A stretch of 64,000 nt of DNA from an uncultured Collinsella sp. (GTDB lineage: Bacteria; Actinomycetota; Coriobacteriia; Coriobacteriales; Coriobacteriaceae), in assembly GCA_900757495.1 (NCBI GenBank), contig CAAENX010000005.1:12490-76489 (forward strand). Direction: 5' to 3'. Positions within the stretch are counted from its first letter, which is position 1. Each line of letters begins with the position of its first letter. The position numbers and the translations under genes are program-made. A model generated the notes under the pieces. That model was not told the DNA's origin. It saw only the letters and a list, made by a program, of their open reading frames with translations, and searched no databases. This document shows, piece by piece, positions 42,509 to 51,779 of the stretch.

Positions 42509-44157
42509 TGAAGGCGATCTGGCTTGCGTGCTGCGCATGCGGCGATTACGGGCTGCTACAGCAGGAAGTCGAGGGTCGCGATGTGGGCGCGCAGGTGCTT
42601 CGCGTGGGCGACCTGGACGGGCTGGTATCCATGGCGCGGGCGTTTCCGTCGCGTCGCGGTGCCGCCATCATCGCGGCGTCTCTGTTCGATACCGAAGACG
42701 TGCGGAAGACCGTTGCGCGCCTGACGGCCGAGGGCCGCGTGAGTCGTGTCGTCGTGTTGATCGAGACACTCGACCCGTCGGATATCGAAGGGCTGTTTCG
42801 CGCGGGGGCGACCGAGGTCATCGCTGCGCACAGTTTGTGCGGCAACGGGCGCGCGGGTGAGGGAACGGTTGATTCCGATTGGCGCATGACGATTGAGCCC
42901 GATGCTTTTGTTGATAGGGAACCCGGGGCGCCTCGCGCTACAAGAGGCCCGCGTGTTGATGAATATGGAAAAGCGGAAGCCGAGCATGGTCGGCGCCCCC
43001 GGGACCCCCTTGCATACGATGACGCTGGAGGGCCGGTGCCGTATGGCGATGACGTTCTGGCTGAAGATATGGGATACGTGCACGGCGTAAATCTGGCCGA
43101 TGAGCTCGACGAGGTCGAGGGTTTTGCCGGGGCTGGCGAGCCGTGTGCCGCTGCGTCTTTGGCTTCGGAGCCGCAGCCCGGACAGCCTGCCGTGCCGGCT
43201 TGGGCTCAGCGCGTGACCGCGGCGGGGGAGACGGGGATGCTGTCGCCCGCGTCCGTGTCGCCGGTTCCTGCACCGTCAGCCCCCGTGCTGTCGGCGGACG
43301 CTTCGATTTCGTCGCGTCGGGCACCGGTCGTCTGCGCCGTTTCGGGTTCGGGCGGTTGCGGCAAGTCGACGATCGTTGCCACCATGGCGCATGCGGCGTC
43401 GCTGTTGGGTTTGCGTGCCGCTGTGCTCGACTTGGACCTCATGTTTGGAAACCTATACGATCTGCTGGGTGTCGATGTCCCGCACGATATGGCGACGCTT
43501 ATCGAGCCGTCGGCGGCGGGCGCACTTGCCGAGCCGGATATCGTTGCCGCATCGATGCGCGTCGCCCCGGGCGTCACGCTTTGGGGACCTGTCGCGGCCC
43601 CCGAGAAGGCCGAGCTCATGGCACGTCCGGTGGAGCTATTGCTCGATGTTCTGCGTCGCGAATCCGATGTGGTCTTTGTCGACACCTCGGTCTTTTGGGG
43701 TGATGCCGTGGCCGCCGCGGTGGCGGCGAGCGACCGTTGCCTGGTCGTAGGCGATGCGGCGGTATCGTCCGCGACATCCGCCTCACGCGTCATTGAGCTG
43801 GCGAGCCGTGTGGGCGTGCCACGCACGCGCATGAGCGCCGTGTTCAACCGGTTTGGTGCGCGCGGTGCCGACGAGGACGTCGCCATGCGCTTTGAGATCG
43901 CCTGCGCATTGAGCTCCAAGATCCGCATTGCCGATGGCGGTCAGGACTTGGCCGCGCTCATGGCATTCGGTCGTGCCGACGAGGCGGTGGGTCAGACGAG
44001 CGCTTTTGCGACCAGCGTGCGCGAGGCCACGCGCGAGATGCTCGTGGAGTTGGGCTGCGCCGTCGGTCCCTGGAGCGATATGGTCGCCGACCGCGCGACC
44101 CGCACCGAGCGCCCGCGCATCCGTCTTCCCTGGTCGCGTGAGGGTGATTCGCGATGA
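42508..44157 (+). CDS. tadZ: TadZ/CpaE-like ParA-family ATPase
   Basis: A 549-residue protein with an N-terminal receiver-like domain (residues 1-115), an unusually long acidic/Pro-rich linker (about 120-265) and a C-terminal MinD/ParA ATPase with Walker A SGSGGCGKST and the DLDLMFGNLYDLL segment. TadZ places the Tad apparatus in the cell. The Walker A lacks the classical signature Lys (S-G-S-G-G-C-G-K-S), which can affect dimerisation. It overlaps neighbours by 1-4 bp on both sides. Confidence 0.85.
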   Translation: MKAIWLACCACGDYGLLQQEVEGRDVGAQVLRVGDLDGLVSMARAFPSRRGAAIIAASLFDTEDVRKTVARLTAEGRVSRVVVLIETLDPSDIEGLFRAGATEVIAAHSLCGNGRAGEGTVDSDWRMTIEPDAFVDREPGAPRATRGPRVDEYGKAEAEHGRRPRDPLAYDDAGGPVPYGDDVLAEDMGYVHGVNLADELDEVEGFAGAGEPCAAASLASEPQPGQPAVPAWAQRVTAAGETGMLSPASVSPVPAPSAPVLSADASISSRRAPVVCAVSGSGGCGKSTIVATMAHAASLLGLRAAVLDLDLMFGNLYDLLGVDVPHDMATLIEPSAAGALAEPDIVAASMRVAPGVTLWGPVAAPEKAELMARPVELLLDVLRRESDVVFVDTSVFWGDAVAAAVAASDRCLVVGDAAVSSATSASRVIELASRVGVPRTRMSAVFNRFGARGADEDVAMRFEIACALSSKIRIADGGQDLAALMAFGRADEAVGQTSAFATSVREATREMLVELGCAVGPWSDMVADRATRTERPRIRLPWSREGDSR

Positions 44158-45482
44158 GTCTGCAGACGAGGATTAAAGCCGCTGGCGCGGCCGCCGCGGC
44201 TGTCCCCGTTGATGCGGGGCGCCACCGTGCCGTTAAACGCCGCACCAAGCGTGCGGTGATGGACCGCATGGGCTACGACGAGGTGGCGCGCATCAGCGCC
44301 TACGTCGATTCGGCCCTTGCCCGCTCTGAGCTACGTCCGGCGGTGGAAGCGGCGCTCAACGTGGAAGAGCCGACCGACTTGGCGGCACCTGAGCGTGAGA
44401 CCATCATCGACGAGATCCTAGATGACGTGGTGGGCCTGGGACCGCTGCAGCCGCTCATCGAGGACGACACCGTTACCGAAATCATGATCAACGGCTGTCG
44501 TTCTGCCTTTTTTGAGCGCAGTGGCGTTTTGTATCCCATCGAGCACGCGTTTGAGGACGATGAGCAGATCCGTGTGCTCATCGACCGCATCATCTCGCCG
44601 CTCGGCCGTCGTATCGACGAGCGTAGCCCCATCGTCAACGCCCGCCTCAAGACGGGTTATCGCGTCAACGCGGTGATTCCGCCCGTGGCGATCGACGGGC
44701 CAATCCTCACCATCCGTAAGTTCTCGGACCGTATCTGTTCGTTGGACGAGCTTGTGGGGTTGGGGTCACTGCCGCTTTGGTATGCGCAGCTGCTGTCGTG
44801 CGCGGTGTCGTTGCGGCAGGACTTGGCGGTTGCGGGAGGCACGGGGTCGGGCAAGACCACGCTGCTCAACGCACTGTCGTGCGAGATTTCCACCGGCGAG
44901 CGCATCGTGACGATCGAGGATTCCGCCGAGCTCAAGTTTGCACATCACCCACACGTCGTTCGTCTGGAGGCGCGTGAGGCGTCAATCGAGGGCGAGGGTG
45001 CGGTGACGATTCGCGACCTGGTGACCAATGCTCTGCGCATGCGCCCCGATCGCATCGTCGTGGGCGAGGTGCGCGGTGCCGAGTGCTGCGACATGCTGCA
45101 GGCCATGAACACGGGCCACGACGGTTCGCTCACCACACTCCATGCGGGTACCGAGCAGGAGACCGTGGTTCGCCTGACGCTGCTTGCGCGCTACGGCATC
45201 GATTTGCCGAGTGAGCTTATCGAAGAGCAGATCGCCATGGCGCTCGACGGTATCGTGATGTCCGAGCGCCATGCAGATGGCAGGCGCTTTGTGGCCTCAT
45301 ATTCTGGGGTTCACCGCGGCGCGTCGGGTGGTGTTGAGCTCGAACGCTACGTGACGTTCGATGCCGCCGAACGTACCTGGTCGCTCGACCGCGAGCCGCC
45401 GTTTATTGCGGAGGGCTTGCGGTCGGGAACGCTCACGCAAGAGGAGGTGGACGAATGGAGATCGCTATGCCCCTCGTCGTAG
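44154..45482 (+). CDS. tadA: Tad secretion ATPase TadA/CpaF
   Basis: A 442-residue type II/IV secretion hexameric ATPase powering pilin assembly. Walker A GGTGSGKTT, the Asp box IEDSAELKF, Walker B-region MRPDRIVVGEVRG and the His box TGHDGSLTTLHAG are all present. The N-terminal domain (AVMDRMGYDEVARISAY to about 130) is typical of CpaF. Start overlaps the tadZ stop as ATGA; the end overlaps the tadB start by 28 bp. Confidence 0.93.
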   Translation: MSLQTRIKAAGAAAAAVPVDAGRHRAVKRRTKRAVMDRMGYDEVARISAYVDSALARSELRPAVEAALNVEEPTDLAAPERETIIDEILDDVVGLGPLQPLIEDDTVTEIMINGCRSAFFERSGVLYPIEHAFEDDEQIRVLIDRIISPLGRRIDERSPIVNARLKTGYRVNAVIPPVAIDGPILTIRKFSDRICSLDELVGLGSLPLWYAQLLSCAVSLRQDLAVAGGTGSGKTTLLNALSCEISTGERIVTIEDSAELKFAHHPHVVRLEAREASIEGEGAVTIRDLVTNALRMRPDRIVVGEVRGAECCDMLQAMNTGHDGSLTTLHAGTEQETVVRLTLLARYGIDLPSELIEEQIAMALDGIVMSERHADGRRFVASYSGVHRGASGGVELERYVTFDAAERTWSLDREPPFIAEGLRSGTLTQEEVDEWRSLCPSS

Positions 45483-46381
45483 GGGGTTTGGCGGGGCTTT
45501 CTGTCGCGACGGCGTGTGGGGCAGAGCCTCGTGTGCCGCGGATGCCGCCGGCGGAGCTGGCGCGCCAGACGCTCGAATCGATGGCGGAGAAGTTGCCGCG
45601 TGAGTTGGCGGAAAACGACCCGCTGACAAAGATTGCCCGCTCGTGGGCGTCGCTGATCCCCGCAGATCGCCTTGGGCTTGCTATTGAGGATAACGCGGCT
45701 CGTCTGGCATATCTGCTGCTGTCGAGCGGTATCTGCAGCGTTTTGATGGCCGTTGCGTCGTTGTCGCCCATCGGCTTTGTCTTGGGGCTGGTGGCGCCGT
45801 TTGGCGTGGGTGCCGCGCGTGACGCCTTCGATCGCCGACGCGAACAGCATGATGTGGAAGAGGTTATGCCCGAGGCGTTCACAGCGTTATCCATGTCACT
45901 TGCCTCGGGGCATTCGCTGGCACAGGGCATGCGCTTTGTGGGCGCCCATGCGCAAGAGCCGGTGCATACCGAGTTTTTGCGGGTGGCGGCGGCAATCGAT
46001 TGCGGTATCTCGGCGACCGACGCACTCGATGACCTACTCGTTCGCATCGATGCCCCCGGCCTTTCGCTTGTCACCTTGGCGCTCAAAGTATCGCAGCGTA
46101 CCGGGGCTCCGCTTGCCGGCTTGCTGTCCGAGGCGTCGAGCATGGTGGGCGAGCGCATTGAGCTCAAACGCCGTCTGGACGTTAAGACGTCACAGGCGCG
46201 CATGTCGGCACACATGGTCGCGGCGATGCCGGCGGGCATGTGCGCGGTACTGGCTTTGCTTTCGGCAGACTTTCGCCGCGGTCTTGCGACACCGGCTGGT
46301 GCGGGCGCCGTGGTGCTGGGACTTGCCCTCAACGTCGTTGCCCTGGTAGTTATCCGGCGCATTATGCGGGTGGAGTTATGA
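45455..46381 (+). CDS. tadB: Tad platform protein TadB
   Basis: A 308-residue membrane protein of the T2SSF family: N-terminal and two central membrane segments, the cytosolic T2SSF domain (VMPEAFTALSMSLASGHSLAQGMRFV) and C-terminal helices. With TadC it forms the inner-membrane platform driven by TadA. GAGGAGG lies 7 nt before the ATG, and the stop overlaps tadC as ATGA. Confidence 0.88.
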   Translation: MEIAMPLVVGGLAGLSVATACGAEPRVPRMPPAELARQTLESMAEKLPRELAENDPLTKIARSWASLIPADRLGLAIEDNAARLAYLLLSSGICSVLMAVASLSPIGFVLGLVAPFGVGAARDAFDRRREQHDVEEVMPEAFTALSMSLASGHSLAQGMRFVGAHAQEPVHTEFLRVAAAIDCGISATDALDDLLVRIDAPGLSLVTLALKVSQRTGAPLAGLLSEASSMVGERIELKRRLDVKTSQARMSAHMVAAMPAGMCAVLALLSADFRRGLATPAGAGAVVLGLALNVVALVVIRRIMRVEL

Positions 46382-47019
46382 GCGCCCTAGTCGGGGTCGC
46401 GGCTTGTCTGTGTGCCCTGAGCGTATTTGTCGCGACAGGTTTGGAGCGTGCGGATGCTCGCAAGATTGCAGAGACGTGCAAGCGTGAGGTGGTGCTGGTC
46501 ATTGCTGCGGGCTGCTCGGTGATTGATGCCCTGACCGCGCGAGTGAAGGGCGCGATTGGGGCGAGCGGCCCGGCGCGGGTGTCGCTCGGTGAGGTGTCCG
46601 AGATGATCGACGTGGTGCGCCTGGGGCTCTCTGCCGGCCTTTCGTTTGACGCGGCGCTCGAGATTTTCTGCGCCAATCGTCGGTCGGTGCTGGCCGTCCG
46701 TCTTGAGCGAGCCTGCATGGCGTGGCAGGTGGGCGTGGGGACGCGCGAGGCCGAGCTGTTGGCCGCCGCGCGTGATTTGGACGTGAGGGCGCTCGAGACC
46801 TTTGCCATCACGGTGGGGCAGGCGCTTGCCCTGGGCGCTCCGCTAGCCGAGACGCTGGCTGCTCAAAGTCGCGAGATCCGTGCGGCCCATCGCGCCGCAG
46901 TCGAGCGCGAGATCGAGCGCGCACCGGTCAAGTTGCTGATTCCCACCGGCACGCTCATCTTGCCGGCGTTGCTTCTGTCCATATTGGGCCCGCTGCTGGG
47001 AGCAGGCGGGATGATGTAG
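46378..47019 (+). CDS. tadC: Tad platform protein TadC
   Basis: A 213-residue T2SSF protein, somewhat shorter than many TadC proteins (about 300), with an N-terminal helix, the T2SSF core (VVRLGLSAGLSFDAALEIFC) and a C-terminal hydrophobic helix. Coupled to tadB by ATGA. The reduced length reflects a shorter N-terminal membrane region than usual. Confidence 0.85.
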   Translation: MSALVGVAACLCALSVFVATGLERADARKIAETCKREVVLVIAAGCSVIDALTARVKGAIGASGPARVSLGEVSEMIDVVRLGLSAGLSFDAALEIFCANRRSVLAVRLERACMAWQVGVGTREAELLAAARDLDVRALETFAITVGQALALGAPLAETLAAQSREIRAAHRAAVEREIERAPVKLLIPTGTLILPALLLSILGPLLGAGGMM

Positions 47020-47029
47020 GGAGGAATAT

Positions 47030-47263
47030 ATGAACACGATGACCGACATTGCGGGCAAGGCTTGGAGCTGGGCTTTTTGCCGGGCAATCCGCGCTCGCCA
47101 GCGTGCCAAGGCGCTGTTGCGGGAGGAGAGCGCGCAGGGCACTACCGAATACGCCATCTTGGTCGGCGTGCTCGTAGTGATCGCGATTATCGCCATCGTC
47201 GCGTTTAAGAGCAAAGTTGAAGAGCTATGGAACGCGATCAAAGACGGCATCAACAGCCTGTAG
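47030..47263 (+). CDS. Flp-type pilin
   Basis: A 77-residue pilin precursor: basic leader, then EESAQGTTEYAILVGVLVV, a class III prepilin-like site with Glu-Tyr after the cleavage region and a hydrophobic assembly helix, ending in a short polar tail. It would be cleaved by a TadV-type peptidase (not in this window) and polymerised by TadA/B/C. GGAGG precedes the ATG. Confidence 0.85.
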   Translation: MNTMTDIAGKAWSWAFCRAIRARQRAKALLREESAQGTTEYAILVGVLVVIAIIAIVAFKSKVEELWNAIKDGINSL

Positions 47264-47790
47264 GAGGCAGGCGGCCTGTTGGTTCGCCGCTGGTGCTCGC
47301 CTGTTTGCTCGTGGCGATAGCGGTGACGCTTTGGGGGCTGGGCGTTGCGCGACAGCAGCATCCAGGCGCTACTGCCGATTTGGGATCGGGCTCGGCGGCG
47401 GTGTCGCAAGCGGAAGGCGCGGGAGATATGGGCGGTCAGAATGCCGCCGTCACGGCTCGGACCTTTTTGCAGGCACTCGACGAGCGGGCGGCCAGCGCGA
47501 CGGAGCCGCCTGCAGACAACGCGATCGCGGTTCGACTCGCATGGTCCGAGGACCGGCCGATGAGCGAGGCGGCGGCAGACCTGTTGCGCGCCTACCGCGA
47601 GGTACCCACGGCCCAGCTCGCCCTGAGCGGCTATCTCGATATTAAGGGCAACGTATGGGGCGCCATCGTGCGCGATGGGCGAGGCTGGGTCGACATGGTG
47701 ACGGTTGCTGCGGATGCCGGCGATGCCTCGTGCCGCCTGCGTGCCGTGCGTCTGGTTCCGCAAACAACGGAGTCAAAGGAGGGGTCGTGA
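47227..47790 (+). CDS. Signal-anchored protein of the Tad operon, function unknown
   Basis: A 187-residue protein with a basic N-terminus and one membrane helix (LVLACLLVAIAVTLWGLGV), then an extracytoplasmic domain rich in Ala/Gly at first and folded afterwards (TARTFLQALDERA, AIAVRLAWSEDRPMSEAAADLLRAY). It overlaps the pilin by 37 bp. The ribosome binding site before the ATG is weak; GTG at 47293 is the alternative but would lose the basic N-terminus. Probably a pilus-associated accessory protein. Confidence 0.6.
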   Translation: MERDQRRHQQPVGGRRPVGSPLVLACLLVAIAVTLWGLGVARQQHPGATADLGSGSAAVSQAEGAGDMGGQNAAVTARTFLQALDERAASATEPPADNAIAVRLAWSEDRPMSEAAADLLRAYREVPTAQLALSGYLDIKGNVWGAIVRDGRGWVDMVTVAADAGDASCRLRAVRLVPQTTESKEGS

Positions 47791-47791
47791 A

Positions 47792-48010
47792 ATGCATGAT
47801 GTCCTGCGTGAGGAATCTGCTCAGTCGACCGTTGAATACGCCATCGTCACCGTGGCGTTGTTGTCGATTGTGCTGGCGATTGCGGGGCTTTGGCGCGCTG
47901 GCACCGATGGACGCTTGGCGGCACTGGTCGAGCGGGCAGCGTCCCATGGTGTCGCCCCATCATCGGTTATCGATGCCGCGACGGGTGCCAAGGACATCGC
48001 TCTGTATTGA
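47792..48010 (+). CDS. Second Flp/TadE-like small pilin
   Basis: A 72-residue protein with the leader REESAQSTVEYAIVTVALL, the same SAQ-x-T-x-EYA signature as the first pilin, then one hydrophobic helix and a 35-residue tail. AAGGAGG lies about 10 nt before the ATG at 47792, one base after the preceding stop. Two different pilin-like genes in one operon suggest a major and a minor subunit. Confidence 0.8.
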   Translation: MHDVLREESAQSTVEYAIVTVALLSIVLAIAGLWRAGTDGRLAALVERAASHGVAPSSVIDAATGAKDIALY

Positions 48011-48485
48011 TATCGCGTGCGAGGATCGGGCGCAGTCTACGGTTGAGGCCGCCTTTTTGCTGCCGACGTTTTTGACGCTCATCCTGCTGGCGCTGCAGCC
48101 GGTATGCCTGCTCTATACGCGCGCGGTCATGGAGTCTGCCGCCGCCGAGACCGCGCGGCTTATGACCACGACGACGGTGGAGGACGACGATGACCTTAAG
48201 GAGTTCACTCGCCGCAGACTTGCCGCGGTGCCCAACGTCTCGATTTTTCATGCCGGCGGGCCGCTGTCGTGGAATATCGAGTTGGGGCGGGCCGGTGCCG
48301 GCGGCGTTTCGTCCGTTTCTGTTGCCGGCGAGGTTAAGCCGCTGCCCGTGATCGGTGCATTTGTGCAGGCCATGGGCGGCGCGGGTGAAGGCGGCTATGT
48401 CGAGCTCAAGGTCGACGTCTCGTATCGATCGCGTCCCGAATGGCTGGAGGGAGATTATGGTTCATGGATTGCTGCATGGGATTAG
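47973..48485 (+). CDS. TadE-family pseudopilin
   Basis: A 170-residue protein with RAQSTVEAAFLLPTFLTLILLAL, the TadE signature (Glu in the hydrophobic helix), followed by an extracytoplasmic domain with a central acidic patch. It overlaps the second pilin by 38 bp; GTG at 47985 is an alternative start and neither has a strong ribosome binding site. TadE-like pseudopilins prime or cap the pilus. Confidence 0.75.
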   Translation: MPRRVPRTSLCIDIACEDRAQSTVEAAFLLPTFLTLILLALQPVCLLYTRAVMESAAAETARLMTTTTVEDDDDLKEFTRRRLAAVPNVSIFHAGGPLSWNIELGRAGAGGVSSVSVAGEVKPLPVIGAFVQAMGGAGEGGYVELKVDVSYRSRPEWLEGDYGSWIAAWD

Positions 48486-50622
48486 GCGCTGCCTGCTGCG
48501 GGTGACGCAAGGGTTTGCGGCCCACCGTCGACCAGGCACTCGCCGCAAGCGGGGCGGTTTTATGGGCCGTGCCGGTATCGACTTGTTTATCGAAGACGGT
48601 GCCTACACCACGCTCTCTTCTGCGGTTGTCATTCTGGTGGTGCTTACGCTGTTGTTTTCGTCGACCGCGGCGATATGGAGCATGTCGCGCGCCGGAGACA
48701 CCCAGGTGGCGGCCGATAGCGGTGCACTGGCGGGCGCCAACGTGGTGTCGTCCTATCACACAGCCGCCACGGTGGTGGATGCGAGCATTTTGAGTTTGGG
48801 CCTGGCGGGGTTTGCCACGATCGGCACCGGCTTGGTTGCCATGCTCATTCCGGGCGCCGAGGTTGTTGGCAGCGATATCATCGATACGGGAACCCAGATC
48901 ATTAAAACGCGTAACAAGTTTGCCAAAAGCGCGGCAAAGGGCCTGCAAAAGATCGAGACCGCCTTGCCGTACCTGGTTGCCGCGCGCGCCATGCAGGCAG
49001 TATCGGCGCAGGATACCGACGGCGTGACCTATACCGGTACGGCGCTTGCCGTGCCCAGGACATCCGAGTCTGATTTTGCTGCGCTCGAAGGATCCGAAAT
49101 CTCGACCGATGCCATTAAAGATGCGTCTGAAGATCTGGAGCGCGCGGCTGAGGAGCTGCAAAAAGCATCGGAGGAGACGGCGAAGGCCAAAGAGCGCGCC
49201 TGGCTAGCGGATTGCGGTGGATCGGATAAAGGTTCGGTCGGCAGCTGTTCGTGTATGTGGGAGCGCACAAAGAGCCTAACGGATCTCTCCGGTGTTCAAA
49301 ATCCGCATTACTCATCGAGTGTTACGTGGGAGCCTCAAGTTGCCCTTGATCGCGCGAAGGACTACTACCATTGGCGTCTGACAAATGAGAAGCCCCAAGG
49401 CTCGAGTGTCGAGATGAAGGTAGAGTCTGCGGCGCGTAAGGCGTTTTATACCTATGCGAGCGCGGAGCTCGATCGGGCATATATAACCGAGAACGGAGGC
49501 AGGGTTTCCTCCTATATTCCGCTGCTGCCGCGCAACTCTGATGAGGTTCGGGCGACGGAACTCTATACCGATGCGGTGTGGCCGACGAGCGTGAACGATG
49601 AAAAGGCGTATCTGCATTACGGGACGACCTGCCCTAACTATAAGAAAGGAACGCCAAGCGGATTTGCTTCGGTTGCCGATTACGATGGACAGGACAAATG
49701 CGGCAAATGCCATTTTGGCGTTTCGTCGCTTGGTGCTGTTGCGGCGCCTTCAACCTCTATCGAAAACGGCTTCGAGTATCACTTTGACAAGTTTAAAGAC
49801 GCCCTGGAGGACTATGTCGACTGTCGCAACAAGGAACTCGAGCTCGAGCGTCAAACCGAGGACGAAGCCGACCGTGCGGGCAATGCGTTCGATACCGCCA
49901 TCAAAGAACTATCCGGCGAGCGCCCGCGCATCGCCCCGCCCGGTCGCAACGGTGTGGTCGCCTTTGCGGTCTCGGGCACCATCTCCAGTCCCGACGAGCT
50001 CAACTCCTCGTTTGACACGGCAGTTGAGCTTGGCGATCGTGGTGCAATTTCTGCTGCAGTGCTCGCGCCCGATGGTGCGACGGCACAAAATAACGTTCTC
50101 TCGCGGTTTTTCTCGACGCTGGAGGAGCGTTCGGGCGGCGTTGCCGGCGTGCTCGACGGCGTTATGGATGTTTGGGGTCGCCTGCTTGTGGGGTACGGAG
50201 ACATCCAGGGTGCGGCCGACGAGCTTATGGGAGAGCTGATCGGTGGCTTGGGAGGGGGTAGCGGCGCGTTGGGCTCCATCGCGTCCTGGCTCGGTGACAC
50301 CGTCTCGTCCTCCGTGGCGGCGCTGGGACTCGAACCGTGCGATTTGCGTCTGCGAAAACCGGTGCTGACCGATACCGCCAATGTCATCAAAAGTCCGGGG
50401 TCCGATATCGCGGGCATCTCCAAAACTCAAGATACTCTGCGAAAAATCCCCTTGGGCGTGACTGACCCCAAGGCACTTTGCGAGGCCTTGCAATACCAGG
50501 TCGAGCGTACGATCAACGGGGCAGTGTTCACCATCGCCGAGATTCCGCTGCCCGGCGGCGGCTCCATCCCGCTCACGGTCGATGTTGCCACGCTGGTGGG
50601 AGCTTTTGGCGGTGGGTCGTAA
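48457..50622 (+). CDS. TadG-like large surface protein of the Tad operon
   Basis: A 721-residue protein: short basic N-terminus, one membrane helix (SAVVILVVLTLLFSSTAAIW) followed by DTQVAADSGALAGANV, the pattern of TadG/pilus-assembly proteins with a von-Willebrand-less large ectodomain. A coiled-coil region follows (about residues 220-260, EDLERAAEELQKASEETAKAKE), then Cys pairs (CSCMW, CGKCHF) and a C-terminal Gly-rich helical region. GGAGGG precedes the ATG. It overlaps the TadE-like gene by 29 bp. Likely a pilus-associated or tip component. Confidence 0.7.
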   Translation: MVHGLLHGIRRCLLRVTQGFAAHRRPGTRRKRGGFMGRAGIDLFIEDGAYTTLSSAVVILVVLTLLFSSTAAIWSMSRAGDTQVAADSGALAGANVVSSYHTAATVVDASILSLGLAGFATIGTGLVAMLIPGAEVVGSDIIDTGTQIIKTRNKFAKSAAKGLQKIETALPYLVAARAMQAVSAQDTDGVTYTGTALAVPRTSESDFAALEGSEISTDAIKDASEDLERAAEELQKASEETAKAKERAWLADCGGSDKGSVGSCSCMWERTKSLTDLSGVQNPHYSSSVTWEPQVALDRAKDYYHWRLTNEKPQGSSVEMKVESAARKAFYTYASAELDRAYITENGGRVSSYIPLLPRNSDEVRATELYTDAVWPTSVNDEKAYLHYGTTCPNYKKGTPSGFASVADYDGQDKCGKCHFGVSSLGAVAAPSTSIENGFEYHFDKFKDALEDYVDCRNKELELERQTEDEADRAGNAFDTAIKELSGERPRIAPPGRNGVVAFAVSGTISSPDELNSSFDTAVELGDRGAISAAVLAPDGATAQNNVLSRFFSTLEERSGGVAGVLDGVMDVWGRLLVGYGDIQGAADELMGELIGGLGGGSGALGSIASWLGDTVSSSVAALGLEPCDLRLRKPVLTDTANVIKSPGSDIAGISKTQDTLRKIPLGVTDPKALCEALQYQVERTINGAVFTIAEIPLPGGGSIPLTVDVATLVGAFGGGS

Positions 50623-51098
50623 TGGGCATTCGCACGGGCTTGCGCGAGGAGCGTGCCCAGGCGACGGTCGAGATGGCCGTGGTCACGCCTGTTCTGCTCG
50701 TGCTGGCTCTCATCGCGTACAACGTCATGATCTTTGCCGGCGCGGTCGCGCGCTTCGACCGCGTGGTGCCCGACATCGTGCTTGCGCACGCTGTGGCGCC
50801 GGGCGGGGAGGGTGACGAGAGCTCCATTGACGCTTCCGCGACCGTTCAAGCTCAGATTCAGGATGCCATGGAGGGATATGACCTACAGGTCGAGGTCTCG
50901 AGCGAGCAAGGCACGGCGTCATCGGATGGTGGTCTGCTCTCTCTTTCTGGCACGTTTAGGACCTATACCTGCACCATGCACTACGAGCCGTGGCCGAGTT
51001 CGCTGAGCATCGCCGGCGTTTCCCTGGGGGCTCCGGCCGTGCTCACGCATGAACGCGCGGTGACGGTCGATCCATGGCGTCCGGGGGTGGTCATGTGA
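50622..51098 (+). CDS. TadE-like pseudopilin, second copy
   Basis: A 158-residue protein with ERAQATVEMAVVTPVLLVLALIAY, the TadE/F signature, and an extracytoplasmic domain containing a beta-rich stretch. Its start overlaps the preceding stop as TAATG and its stop overlaps the DUF192 start, so it is fully embedded in the operon. Confidence 0.8.
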   Translation: MGIRTGLREERAQATVEMAVVTPVLLVLALIAYNVMIFAGAVARFDRVVPDIVLAHAVAPGGEGDESSIDASATVQAQIQDAMEGYDLQVEVSSEQGTASSDGGLLSLSGTFRTYTCTMHYEPWPSSLSIAGVSLGAPAVLTHERAVTVDPWRPGVVM

Positions 51099-51454
51099 CC
51101 GCGCTCTCGTCCTATATCGCCTACGCGCGGGCGCTCAATATGTTGGGCTGGACGCCGGCCGAGTTTGTGGTGGCGGAGTCGTTTACCGTGCGTCTGCGCG
51201 GCATGCTGGGACGGCGGCCGATTGCCGCCAGCGGACTGCCGCTTGTCATGGCGTTTCCGCGCTGCTCCTCGGTTCACACCTGCTTTATGGCCTATCCCAT
51301 CGACATCGCCTTTATCGACCGCAATGGCAATGTCCTCGTGTGTTACGAAAACGTACGTCCCTGGCGCATGTGCTCTTGCCCCGGCGCCTGGGCGGCACTC
51401 GAGCGCCCTTCAATCATTGTTTCGCCTCCTGTTCTCCAACGCGTGCCGGCATAG
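51095..51454 (+). CDS. DUF192 protein
   Basis: A 119-residue protein matching the DUF192 family: VRLRGMLGRRP, then LVMAFPRCSSVHTCFMAYPIDI and FIDRNGNVL. Family members are small beta-barrel proteins of unclear function, often next to Tad genes in actinobacteria. Start is GTG at 51095 in an ATGTGA overlap with GGGGG upstream; it is the last gene of the Tad operon. Confidence 0.82.
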   Translation: MTALSSYIAYARALNMLGWTPAEFVVAESFTVRLRGMLGRRPIAASGLPLVMAFPRCSSVHTCFMAYPIDIAFIDRNGNVLVCYENVRPWRMCSCPGAWAALERPSIIVSPPVLQRVPA

Positions 51455-51472
51455 GAATTAGCGACAGTGGAC

Positions 51473-51498
51473 TTTCGTCATACGAAATTGGGTAAGAT
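51473..51498 (+). promoter_or_regulatory. Palindrome and -10 before the toxin-antitoxin-like pair
   Basis: TTTCGT-CAT-ACGAAA is a short perfect palindrome directly upstream of a TAAGAT -10-like box, 35 bp before the next start codon, suited to autorepression by the ribbon-helix-helix partner. Confidence 0.45.
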
Positions 51499-51512
51499 GG
51501 GGAAGGAGATGC

Positions 51513-51779
51513 ATGGATGTCGAGATTCATCCCAACGCCAAAAAGCACCTAACGGAAAAACAGGTGCTAGGTGCCTGGCTCGCGGTTACTGAGTGTATTC
51601 GCCGCGAGTCGGAAGACGAGCCGCCGAGATGGCTTGCGATTGGATGGCTTCCGAACGGACGGAGCGTGGAGTTCGTTGCGGTCGAACTTATTCGTGGATG
51701 GCTCATTGTTCATGCCTTGTCTCCGGTTCAGAAGAAATTCTGGCAAGAGATCGAGCGAGCTCGGCAAAGGGGTCGATGA
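51513..51779 (+). CDS. Putative toxin, BrnT/RelE-like small protein
   Basis: An 88-residue protein with alternating helix and beta-strands: N-terminal helix (PNAKKHLTEKQVLGAWLAVTECIRR), then three strands (WLAIGWLPNGRSVEFVAVEL, GWLIVHALSP) and a terminal basic helix. The layout resembles BrnT/RelE-superfamily toxins but I see no diagnostic catalytic set. It directly precedes a ribbon-helix-helix gene with overlapping ATGATG/TGA. Confidence 0.5.
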   Translation: MDVEIHPNAKKHLTEKQVLGAWLAVTECIRRESEDEPPRWLAIGWLPNGRSVEFVAVELIRGWLIVHALSPVQKKFWQEIERARQRGR

